A program made the position numbers and the translations under genes. The notes below the pieces were generated by a model. It had not been told where the DNA came from and did not search any database. It saw only the letters and a list, made by a program, of their open reading frames with translations. A stretch of 64,000 nt of DNA, from positions 372,001 through 436,000 of the forward strand of contig JADJPQ010000026.1 of the NCBI GenBank assembly GCA_016713175.1. The letters are read 5' to 3'. Source of the DNA: Planctomycetota bacterium. Its GTDB lineage: Bacteria > Planctomycetota > UBA1135 > UBA2386. Of this stretch, positions 53,411 through 61,695 are shown one piece after another (within the stretch, counting starts at the first letter, position 1; each line of letters opens with the position of its first letter).

Positions 53411-54403
53411 TCAGCGGGCCCCGGCCAGGAACGCCTGCAAGGACCGCAGGATGCCGTCGACCAACGGCATGCATGGCAACCCGGCAAACCGCCGCTGCAT
53501 CGCCAGGTCGGCGAGGTCGCTGACGAACAGGTTGGGCGTCGCGTCCGGCGCGATCGACAGTTCGCAGAAGCGCGCGAGTCCCAGTTCCGAAGCCACGGTC
53601 CGCACCAGCGCCAGGAACTCACCCACCGGCACCGTCTGGCCACGGATGTTGAACGCGCCAAAGCCGGCGAACGGCTGCAGCGCCGCCGCCGCAAAGTGCG
53701 CGCCGACGTCCTCGACGAAGTGGTAGTTCTCGCGGCCCTGGTACGGCATCGCAAACGGCATCACCTGCCCGCGCTGCGCTCCCATCGCCACATGCTTGAT
53801 GGCTGTCGTCGGCGCCGCGGTGCGACCGCGATCACGCCCAAGCCCATACGTCGTGTTGAGCCGGAGACACACCGTCGGCACGCCCGTGCGCTGCGCGAAC
53901 AGCCGGCACAGGTGCTCGCCGGCGAGCTTCCAGACGCCGTAGCGATTGGGGGGCGCGAGCGGATCCTCTTCCGCGACGGACGGCCCCGGATACATCGCCC
54001 GCGGCCCATAGACCGCCGCCGAGCTGGCGAACACGAACCGCTGCAGCGGCGCCGCCAGCCGTTCACACGTCTCCAACAGCACCTGGGTGCCGCCGACATT
54101 GACCGCCATGCCGCGCGCCGGATCGGCATCGCAGTCGGGACTCTGCAGCCCGCCGAGGTGCACCACGTGCGTCGGTTGACATTGTTGCACGACGCGGACG
54201 ATCGCTGCGGCATCGCCGAGATCCGCCGCCACGAACTGGAGCCGCCGGTCGAACGGTTCTTGCAGCCACAACCGCAGCAATCCGGGCTCGCCGCCGCGCG
54301 AACCGACGAACACCGCCGCAGCACCCTTGGCCAGCAGATCGCGCACCGTCACCGCGCCGATGCAGCCGGTGCCGCCGGTTACCAGCACGCGCGCGCCGGT
54401 CAC
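53411..54403 (-). CDS. NAD-dependent epimerase/dehydratase (extended SDR)
   Basis: A 330-residue extended short-chain dehydrogenase. It shows the NAD-binding GGTGCIG at the N-terminus, the SSAAVYG strand and the catalytic YxxxK in NRYGVWKLAGE. Such proteins modify nucleotide sugars or related compounds. The GTG start overlaps the stop of the upstream alcohol dehydrogenase by 4 bp, so the two are one operon, probably acting on the same sugar or alcohol. Confidence 0.87.
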   Translation of the reverse strand: MTGARVLVTGGTGCIGAVTVRDLLAKGAAAVFVGSRGGEPGLLRLWLQEPFDRRLQFVAADLGDAAAIVRVVQQCQPTHVVHLGGLQSPDCDADPARGMAVNVGGTQVLLETCERLAAPLQRFVFASSAAVYGPRAMYPGPSVAEEDPLAPPNRYGVWKLAGEHLCRLFAQRTGVPTVCLRLNTTYGLGRDRGRTAAPTTAIKHVAMGAQRGQVMPFAMPYQGRENYHFVEDVGAHFAAAALQPFAGFGAFNIRGQTVPVGEFLALVRTVASELGLARFCELSIAPDATPNLFVSDLADLAMQRRFAGLPCMPLVDGILRSLQAFLAGAR

Positions 54404-55527
54404 GCCTGCACCTGCACGACCGCCTTCGGCGTCTTCGCCGCGATCGAATCGGCCAGCGCGTCGATCGCGCGTTCGAACGGATAGGTCGTCGCATAGACCT
54501 CGGCCGGCAGCACGCCGCGCAGCAGCAGGGTCTGCGCGTTGTCGTAGTCCTCGTGGCTGCTGCCCATCACGCCCTGCATCGCCTGGCCCGTACGGGTGAA
54601 CGCGGTCGCGCCGAACGACACATCGCACGGATAGGTCGCGATCGTGCAGATCGTGCCTTCCGGCTGCACCGCGAGCCCCGCGGTCGCCAGCGACGCCGGC
54701 GCACCCGAACACTCGATCAGCACGTCGACCAGACCATCATCGAACGGATCGCCAAAGCGCCGGCCGTCGAGGCCATCGAGGCCCTGGCGCAGCCGTTCGT
54801 GCAGCGGCACCTCAGGCGACACGACGATCGGCAAAAAGCCCCGCTGTTCGGCCAGCGCCAGCCGCACCGCACGATCGCGCTCGATGCCGGTGATCGCGAC
54901 GCGGCCACCGGCGGCGCGCGCCAGTTCGGCGGCCATCAGGCCCATGATGCCGCAGCCCGAGACGACGACGTCCATGCCGGGCTGGATGCCGCACTTGCGC
55001 AGCACGCCTTGCGCGACGACGGACAGCGGTTCGATCAACGCCGCTTGCAGAGCGCTGAGTCCCGGGCGGACCGGCACACAACGATCGACTTCGAGGATCG
55101 CGCGCCGTGCCAGGCCACCATCGCGATGGAAGCCGATGATCCGTTTGCGCCGGCAGTAGTTCCATCGGCCGCGTCGGCAGCCGCGGCAGCGTGGGTCCTG
55201 GCAGCCGCGCATCGCCAGCGCCGCGATCACGTCGCCGACCTTCAAACCGGCGTGACCTTCGGCCCCGGGCCCGAACGCGACGATCCGGGCCGAGAACTCA
55301 TGGCCGAGCGTGCGCGGTCGCTGCACCCACGAGAAGTTGGCCTTGCCGAGGCTGGCGCTGTTGTCGCTGCCGCAGACACCGCACCACAGCGGCTCGACGA
55401 GCACTTCGCCGGGACCTGGTTCGCCGATCGTGACTTCGGCGACGGTCAGGTTGCGGGTCGAGGGACCGGTGTTCGGATCGATCGGTTCACTGCCGATCAG
55501 CCGCAGGGCGGCGACTTTTGTGGGCAT
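54400..55527 (-). CDS. Zinc-dependent MDR alcohol/polyol dehydrogenase
   Basis: A 375-residue medium-chain dehydrogenase. Catalytic zinc ligands are in LWCGVCGSD and LGHE; a structural zinc site is formed by the cysteine cluster GCQDPRCRGCRRGRWNYC. The NAD loop is SGCGIMGLMAAELA. It resembles threonine/sorbitol/L-idonate-type dehydrogenases. Paired with the epimerase downstream, it suggests sugar or sugar-acid conversion. The start ATG begins MPTKVAALRL. Confidence 0.88.
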   Translation of the reverse strand: MPTKVAALRLIGSEPIDPNTGPSTRNLTVAEVTIGEPGPGEVLVEPLWCGVCGSDNSASLGKANFSWVQRPRTLGHEFSARIVAFGPGAEGHAGLKVGDVIAALAMRGCQDPRCRGCRRGRWNYCRRKRIIGFHRDGGLARRAILEVDRCVPVRPGLSALQAALIEPLSVVAQGVLRKCGIQPGMDVVVSGCGIMGLMAAELARAAGGRVAITGIERDRAVRLALAEQRGFLPIVVSPEVPLHERLRQGLDGLDGRRFGDPFDDGLVDVLIECSGAPASLATAGLAVQPEGTICTIATYPCDVSFGATAFTRTGQAMQGVMGSSHEDYDNAQTLLLRGVLPAEVYATTYPFERAIDALADSIAAKTPKAVVQVQA

Positions 55528-55615
55528 GCGGGGTGCGGGTGCGATGAGCCGGGAGAACGTCCCGGCCGGCGCGCCATTCGAGCCGGCGACCCCGTTCCTG
55601 ACAACGTCGACAGCG

Positions 55616-56141
55616 TCAGAGATCCATCAGGGACTCGACGGCCGCGGAAACGCGGCAACGACGCGATCAGGTCGATCCGATTCGGCGGTCGTCCGAACTG
55701 CACGATGACGTCCGGATCGCGCAGTTCATCTGCCGACTGCAAGCCCGGCACACGACCTTGCCAGAACTCTGACAATGCCGCCCAAAGCCGCACCACATTG
55801 TCGCTGCCATGGTCGTAGAGAAAGTCGACATCGCCAGTCAGCCGGGCACGCCTGTGGTAGATGACGGCCGAGCCGCCGATCAACAGGTATCGCACATCGT
55901 GCTTCCCCAACGCACGCAGGAACTCCTCGACGTCACGGCTGAACGCCAGGTTCTTCACCGCGCTCACGCGAGCGCCGCGCCCACTCGGCCTCGCGCACAT
56001 CAGGCAATCCGCTCCCCAGACCCGCAGGCGCAGGATCCGAGCGACCTCGAAGCGTTCGTCCGGCGTCATCCGCCATTGTTGCTCGCGGTCGTGACGTTCC
56101 GCTTCCTCGAACGATCGGGACTTGTGGACTTCACGGTCCAT
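55616..56141 (-). pseudogene. Small protein plus nucleotidyltransferase pair, frame-disrupted
   Basis: A single frame links two elements that are usually separate genes: MDREVHKSRSFEEAERHDREQ at 56141, then from about 55965 a nucleotidyltransferase (VRYLLIGGSAVIYHRRARLTGDVDFLY, ending PNRIDLIASL). A second frame across the junction reads PDVREAEWARRSRERG, which looks like the true end of the first gene, so a frameshift probably fused them. After NRIDLIAS the frame is again disturbed and the normal C-terminus is missing. This is a decayed toxin-antitoxin-like pair, similar in kind to 4330-4765. Confidence 0.55.
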
Positions 56142-56199
56142 CGGCGGATTCGACCACTCTTGCCCGCTCGGGGCAACAGGCCCACAGGAAGCCGACCAG

Positions 56200-57416
56200 T
56201 CAGGCAGGCGGCGCACTCGTGGCGCCCTGGCCAAGCCCCGCTCCCGCCGGCCGATCCTCGGAACCGGCCTGGATAAGCCCCTCCCACTGCTGCACGTCGA
56301 TTCGCTCGCAACAGTATGCAATCACGTCGGCGGGCAGACCGACATCCACCAGACCGAACGCTCCGACTTCCAGCGACATCAGCTCGACCCGTCCTCGGGC
56401 ATCCACCAGAAGCTGCAGACGCCCGTCGCGCCACCACGCCCTGTAGATCTCGTCGTCATCCTCCGCGCAATAATCGCCGACCGGCGGGGCCGGGGCCCCG
56501 AAACCGGGCCCCCGCCCCCGGCCGCCCCCCCCGGGGGGCGGGCCCCCCCCGGGGCCCCCCGGGGGGGGCACGCCCCGGGGGGGGCCCCCCCCCCCCGGGG
56601 CCCCGCCCGGGGGCCGGCCCGGCCCCCCCGGACCCCCCGCGCGGGGCCGGCGGCGATCAAGCCCGCAGCGGGACCGAGCAGGGCGCCGACGAACACAAGG
56701 GCCGGAAGGCCGACCAGGAACCCGTGGTACACCAGCCCCGCGCCGCGCCACGGCCGATCGGAGGGAATGTCGGTCGCAACCAGCGGCCGCCAGAGGATGG
56801 TCGGCAGCGCCGGAGCCGCACGTTCGGGCCCCAGAACGAACAGACCACATCCTCGGTGCAGGTTGATGTTCGCCTGGCAACGGCGGATCCACGCCTCGGA
56901 CGCACCCGCCGCGGCTGGCGCAGAACTGCCGACCTTCAGACCTACCAGGTGCCCGTCCTGCTCAGAGTCCACCGCGAAACTGAGCTCGACGTCACGCCAC
57001 ACGGCGGCGCCGTCTTGCGTGTGCTCCCATACGATCCGGCTCGTCGACCAGAACACCTGGTCTTCCCCGAGGGCCACCAGACTCACGACTCTCTGGCACA
57101 TCGAGTAGGACTGCACGTCGCATCCGCTTGCGCGCACGACGCACAGCTGACCGCCGGCGAAGGTCCGACGCCGCCACGCAAACAAAGCGGCACGCGCACA
57201 GCACACGACCACAACGGCTATCGCCATCATCACGAGGTCGGCGACCACTCGGTCGCGGAAGTGCACTCGGGTGAACGACCGGGCAGCGCCGACGAGCCCA
57301 GTCATCAATGCCACTCCAGTCAGCCAACGGGCGGATCGCGCTGCAAGCGAAGCCGAACGCTGAAGTCGCGGCACCTCACCGGGATCGAGCGACCGCCACG
57401 TCACCGACACGGCCAT
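56200..57416 (-). pseudogene. Membrane protein split by a G/C-only stretch
   Basis: The N-terminal part (57416 to about 56652) has two or three hydrophobic segments (WLTGVALMTGLVGAA, VADLVMMAIAVVVVCC, and one near LPALVFVGALLGPAAG) and a beta-rich soluble domain between. The C-terminal part (about 56490 to 56200; EDDDEIYRAWWRDGRLQLL) is in a different frame. The two parts flank a nearly pure G/C block of about 148 bp that gives only low-complexity Gly/Pro/Arg sequence, so this is most likely one gene whose middle is wrongly sequenced. The function is unknown. Confidence 0.6.
56504..56651. repeat. Nearly pure G/C block with long homopolymers
   Basis: About 148 bases consist only of C and G runs (up to 14 in a row), apart from two A residues. 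No neighbouring gene has this composition. It is more likely low-quality consensus or a structure-induced error than real sequence. Confidence 0.8.
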
Positions 57417-57422
57417 CGCCGG

Positions 57423-58364
57423 TCACCGCAGGTCGTTCTCGGGCCGCCCCTCGAACCACATCCGGTTCTTGACCGGCAGCGCGATCGCCGCGAGTTCCTG
57501 CAGCAGATCCTTCGGCACCGTCAGATCCGCCGCCGCCAGATTGGCCCGCAGCTGCGCCTCATCCGCGATCGACACGATCGTCGTCGCGATCCTCGGCTCA
57601 TCGAGCGCAAAGCGCATCGCCACCTGCGCCAGATCGAACCCGCGCGCGCGGCACGCCGCCGCCATCTTGGGTCCCGCCGCCAGCACTTCCTTCGGCGAAC
57701 GGTGCCATTGCGGTGGCCCCGGCTGCGTCAGCAACCCCTGCAACAACGGCGACGCCGACAGCACCCCGATCCCGCGCTGTTCGCAGGTCGGCAGCAGTTC
57801 GGTCACCAGTTCGTCGCACAGCAGGTTGTAGTGCGCCCAGCTCAACACCAGATCGACCTCGCAGCGCTCCAGCAACCACCGCAGATAACGAACCGGCAGT
57901 CCGGTGATGCCGACATGCCGCACCAGACCCTGTTCTCTCAGCCGCAGCGCCGCCGGGATCGCTTCGCCGAGCACCTGCGCCCGATCGCCGAACTCGACAT
58001 CGTGGATCTGGTAGACATCGACGTGATCGGTCTGCAGCCGCCGCAGCGACTCCTGCAGGCTTTGCTGCACCCGCGTCGCCGAGAAATCGAACTTCTCGAA
58101 GGTGTCGCGGCAGCACTTGGTGGCGATGACTACTTTGTCGCGCCGACCGCGCAGCGCGGCGCCGAGCCGTTCTTCGGCCAGGCCGAACCCGTACAGCGGC
58201 GCCGTGTCGAACCAATCGATGCCGGCGTCGATCGCGGCATGCACCGCGCGTTCGCCGGCACCCGGATCGATCGCGCCATAGACATCGCCGAGCGCCGCGG
58301 TGCCGAACGCCACTTCGGCCACCGTGCGCCCGGTGCGACCCAGGGTGCGGCGGCGCAACGTCAT
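57423..58364 (-). CDS. Aldo/keto reductase
   Basis: A 313-residue NAD(P)H-dependent reductase with the TIM-barrel family's tetrad: Asp in DWFDTAPLYG, Tyr in the same segment, Lys in VVIATKCC, and His in VYQIHDVEF. The VLSASPLLQGLLT loop and IVSIADEAQL cofactor strand fit. It resembles L-fucose/D-arabinose-type dehydrogenases. Its ATG overlaps the stop of the Gfo/Idh gene (ATGA), so it is last in a three-gene sugar-oxidation operon. Confidence 0.88.
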   Translation of the reverse strand: MTLRRRTLGRTGRTVAEVAFGTAALGDVYGAIDPGAGERAVHAAIDAGIDWFDTAPLYGFGLAEERLGAALRGRRDKVVIATKCCRDTFEKFDFSATRVQQSLQESLRRLQTDHVDVYQIHDVEFGDRAQVLGEAIPAALRLREQGLVRHVGITGLPVRYLRWLLERCEVDLVLSWAHYNLLCDELVTELLPTCEQRGIGVLSASPLLQGLLTQPGPPQWHRSPKEVLAAGPKMAAACRARGFDLAQVAMRFALDEPRIATTIVSIADEAQLRANLAAADLTVPKDLLQELAAIALPVKNRMWFEGRPENDLR

Positions 58365-59506
58365 CGCTGCGGCACTTCGACCCACTGGCGGTTCTGCGCC
58401 GACTGCAGCACCGCATCGCAGACCTGCTGCGTCAACTGCGCCTGCGCGAACGTCGGCGCGACCGGCTTGCCCGCCGCCAGCCCTTCCAGGAAGTCGGCGA
58501 CCTGGTGCACGAACGAGTGTTCGTAGCCGATCTGCAGCCCGGGCACCCACCAGCGGCCCATGTACGGCATCTCGCGATCGGTCACATGGATCGACCGCCA
58601 GCCGCGCGTCAGCCCTTCGTCGCGATGGTCGAAGAACTCGAGTCGGTGCAGATCGTGCAGGTCCCAGCGGATCGACGCATGCTCGCCGTTGATCTCGAAC
58701 GTGTAGAGCGCCTTGTGGCCGCGCGCATAGCGCGTGCTCTCGAACAGGCCGAGCGAGCCGTTGCCGAACCGGCACAGGAACGCACAGGCGTCGTCGATGC
58801 CGACCTTCTCGACCTTGCCGGTCAGGTTGTGCTTGCGCTCCTTGACGAACGTCTCGGTCATCGCGGTGACGCTGTCGATGCCGCCGTTCAACCAGATCGC
58901 GGTGTCGATGCAGTGCGCCAGCAGATCGCCGGTGACGCCGCTGCCGGCCACGGCCTTGTCGAGCCGCCACAGGCCGGTGCCGCCCTGCGGCAGTTCGGCC
59001 GAGATCGTCCAATCCTGCAGGAACTGCGCGCGGTAGTGGAAGATGCGCCCGAGCCGGCCCTGTTCGATCAATTGCCGCGCCAGCGTCACCGCCGGGATGC
59101 GCCGGTAGTTGTACCAGACGGTGTTGGCGACCTTGGCGCGCTCGACCGCGGCGACCATCTCGGCGCCTTCCTTGCTGTCGCGCGCCAGCGGCTTCTCGCA
59201 CAGGATCGCCTTGCCGGCCGCGGCCGCCGCCAGCGCGATCTCCTTGTGCGTGTCGTTGGGCGTGCAGATGTCGATCGCGTCGATGTCCTTGCGCTCGACC
59301 AGCCGGCGCCAGTCGGTCTCCACCGACTCATAGCCCCAGCGCTCGGCGAACGCGGTCACGTCGGCGCGCGTGCGCGCGCAGACCGCCTTCAGCACCGGCT
59401 GGAACGGCACGTCGAAGAAGTTGGCGACCTTGCGATAGGCGTTGCTGTGGGCGCGGCCCATGAAGCCGCAGCCGATCACGCCGACATTCCAGTTCTTCTT
59501 GGCCAT
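58361..59506 (-). CDS. Gfo/Idh/MocA-family oxidoreductase
   Basis: A 381-residue NAD(P)-dependent sugar or inositol dehydrogenase. It has the Rossmann GVIGCGFMG at residues ~8-16 and the conserved EKPLARDSKE with the catalytic-site lysine. A strong aggagg lies 5-10 bases before the ATG. It lies between the sugar isomerase-like and aldo/keto reductase genes, the usual setting for degradation of inositols or unusual sugars in planctomycetes. The exact substrate is unknown. Confidence 0.92.
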   Translation of the reverse strand: MAKKNWNVGVIGCGFMGRAHSNAYRKVANFFDVPFQPVLKAVCARTRADVTAFAERWGYESVETDWRRLVERKDIDAIDICTPNDTHKEIALAAAAAGKAILCEKPLARDSKEGAEMVAAVERAKVANTVWYNYRRIPAVTLARQLIEQGRLGRIFHYRAQFLQDWTISAELPQGGTGLWRLDKAVAGSGVTGDLLAHCIDTAIWLNGGIDSVTAMTETFVKERKHNLTGKVEKVGIDDACAFLCRFGNGSLGLFESTRYARGHKALYTFEINGEHASIRWDLHDLHRLEFFDHRDEGLTRGWRSIHVTDREMPYMGRWWVPGLQIGYEHSFVHQVADFLEGLAAGKPVAPTFAQAQLTQQVCDAVLQSAQNRQWVEVPQR

Positions 59507-59515
59507 GGTGTCCTC

Positions 59516-60565
59516 CTACGACCAGCCGTGCGCGTCGCGCACCGAAAGCATCGCCGCCAGGATGTCGTTCCAGGTCTGCTGCGTCTCCATCACCTTGTTG
59601 GGGAACATGCAACCATCCCAGCACATGTGTTGGATCACGCGATTGGGCGAACCATCGGGCTGGCGCAGCCAGTAGCCGGCATGGCGCGTGATGTCGAGTT
59701 TGCCGTTGGGGTCCTTCGGCAGGCAGTGGCGGCCGGTCTTGTCGTGCGAACCCGAACCGAACACCGTCGCGTCGTTCTGCGCAATGTGGAAGTCGAACGT
59801 CCACGGCCGCAGCGCCGCCGTCAACTTCGTGTACGCCTCGTTCAGCGTCTGCTGGTTCTTCCAATCGTAGCCGTCGGGCAGCAGCCGGTCCTCGGGCGCG
59901 TTGTAGCCCATCGTGTAGAGCAGCGTGTGCGCCATGTCGGCCTGGAAGCCGAGCACGCCCTTGCGATCGGTCAGCTCGAGCAGTTCGACCATCCGCCGCC
60001 AGCTGTGCATGCCGCCCCAGCAGATCTCGCCCTCGGCGGCCAGCCGTTCGCCGTGATCCTTGGCGATGTCGGCGGCGGCGCGGAACGTCGCGGCGATCTT
60101 CTTCTGGTTGCCGGCGGGGTCCTTGTGCCAGTCGGCGACGCCGGTCGCGGAATCGATGCGGACGATGCCGTACTTGCGGATGCCGAGCTCTTTCAGCCGC
60201 TTGCCGATGCGACAGGCCTTCTTCACCTGGGTCAGGAACGCGGCCCGCTGCGTGTCGTCGCCCATCGCCGAGCCGCCGCCGGTCGGCGGCCACACCGGCG
60301 CGACCAGGGAGCCGATCACCAGACCGCGCGAGGCCACCTTGTCGGCGAGCGCGCGCAGTTCGTCGTCGCTGGCATCGATGCTGGTGTGCGGCAGCGACAG
60401 GAAGATGTCGACGCCGTCGAACTTGCGGCCGCCGACTTCCGCCTTGGCGGTGAAGTCGAGCATCGCGTCGAGGCCGATCGGCGGATGGTCGGTGCCGGGT
60501 TCCTTGCCGACGAGGCCTGGCCAGGTGGCGTTGTGGATCTTGGGATACGCGTGCTTGGGTTGCAT
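59516..60565 (-). CDS. Xylose isomerase-like TIM-barrel (sugar phosphate isomerase/epimerase)
   Basis: A 349-residue protein of the AP-endonuclease-2/xylose-isomerase-like TIM-barrel family. Conserved metal-site patterns are visible as FDGVDIFLSLPH, GEICWGGMHSWRR, GFQADMAHTL and TFDFHIAQNDATV. It probably isomerises or epimerises a sugar before the Gfo/Idh enzyme acts. The start is the ATG before QPKHAYP; the stop lies 9 bp before the Gfo/Idh start. It is the first gene of the operon. Confidence 0.88.
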   Translation of the reverse strand: MQPKHAYPKIHNATWPGLVGKEPGTDHPPIGLDAMLDFTAKAEVGGRKFDGVDIFLSLPHTSIDASDDELRALADKVASRGLVIGSLVAPVWPPTGGGSAMGDDTQRAAFLTQVKKACRIGKRLKELGIRKYGIVRIDSATGVADWHKDPAGNQKKIAATFRAAADIAKDHGERLAAEGEICWGGMHSWRRMVELLELTDRKGVLGFQADMAHTLLYTMGYNAPEDRLLPDGYDWKNQQTLNEAYTKLTAALRPWTFDFHIAQNDATVFGSGSHDKTGRHCLPKDPNGKLDITRHAGYWLRQPDGSPNRVIQHMCWDGCMFPNKVMETQQTWNDILAAMLSVRDAHGWS

Positions 60566-60675
60566 GGGGAGCGTTCGCGTCAGGGTGAGGGGGACCGCAC
60601 TGTAGGCGGCGGGCAGGCCGCCGGACAGCACACAGCGGCCTGGAAACGCAAAGCGCGCCGCAGCATCAGAACGGC

Positions 60676-61605
60676 ATGCGGATCGCCCTGTTCACGTTGT
60701 CGTTCGCCACCGCGCTGCTGCGCGGTCAGTCCCTCGAACTGCAGACCGGCGAGATCGTCGCCGGTCAGATCGTCGCCGTCACCGAGGCGTCGGTGACCGT
60801 CGCCACGGGCTACCCCGAGGTCGAGAACAAGACCCTGGCCCGCGAGGCGCTGGCACCGCGTTCGTGGCTGCAGGTGCTGCAGTCTCGGGCGTCCGCCACC
60901 GACGGCAAGGCGCATCTGGCGTTGGCGACGACCGCCGAGCAACTCGGGCTGCCAGGCCACGCGCTGGCCGAACTGCAGACCGCGGCGCGACTCGACGCTT
61001 CGCTGCGCGCCGAAGTGGATCGTCGGATCGCTGCACTGCGATCCTCGGTGGCGGCCGAACTGTTGACCAGCGCGCGCGACGCGGCGGCTGCGGGACGGCA
61101 TGGCGAAGCGCGGCTGACGGCCAAGGTGATCACCGAGCGCTACGCTGATTCGCCGTCGGCAGTCGGTGCCCGTGAAGTGATTGCGGCGGCGACGAAGGCC
61201 CTCCGCACGGCGGTGCCGGCAACCAGCGGCGCCGCGGATGCCAAGGCGGTGGCGGCGGCGGCCGAACTCGAGAGCAAGGCCGAACGGTTGGCGACGACGA
61301 CGGGCGGCGGCATCGGTCCGACCGTTCAGGAAACCCGCAAGCGCGAACAGGCAGTGAAACTGCTCGAGCGGGCGCTGACCGCGGTCGAAAGCACCGGCGG
61401 CGACGACGCGGCGAGCGTGCGGCAAAGGCTGCGCGACAAGCTGCGCGATCAGTATCTGGCGCTGGCGACCAACCTGCTGCAACGACGTTCGCTCGACCGC
61501 GCGACCGAATACAATGGCATGGCCTGCGCGCTCGATCCGGAGCATGGCGGCTGCCACCACCTGCAGGATCAGATCGTCCAGGCGCGGTTGACGTTCGGTT
61601 ACTGA
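60676..61605 (+). CDS. Secreted TPR-like protein
   Basis: A 309-residue protein with a signal peptide (MRIALFTLSFATALLRGQS). A short beta N-terminus (LELQTGEIVAGQIVAVTEAS) is followed by alanine-rich helices (QLGLPGHALAELQTAARLDAS; AVKLLERALTAVE) consistent with TPR-like repeats. No named family. It is transcribed divergently from the sugar operon. Confidence 0.65.
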   Translation: MRIALFTLSFATALLRGQSLELQTGEIVAGQIVAVTEASVTVATGYPEVENKTLAREALAPRSWLQVLQSRASATDGKAHLALATTAEQLGLPGHALAELQTAARLDASLRAEVDRRIAALRSSVAAELLTSARDAAAAGRHGEARLTAKVITERYADSPSAVGAREVIAAATKALRTAVPATSGAADAKAVAAAAELESKAERLATTTGGGIGPTVQETRKREQAVKLLERALTAVESTGGDDAASVRQRLRDKLRDQYLALATNLLQRRSLDRATEYNGMACALDPEHGGCHHLQDQIVQARLTFGY

Positions 61606-61695
61606 CGCGCTGGTCGGCGCGTTCGGCGTACTGAACATGCCCACGGCGCATGCACAGCAGAACGCGAACGCCCGCCGCCGACCCGTAGCGCTTCC

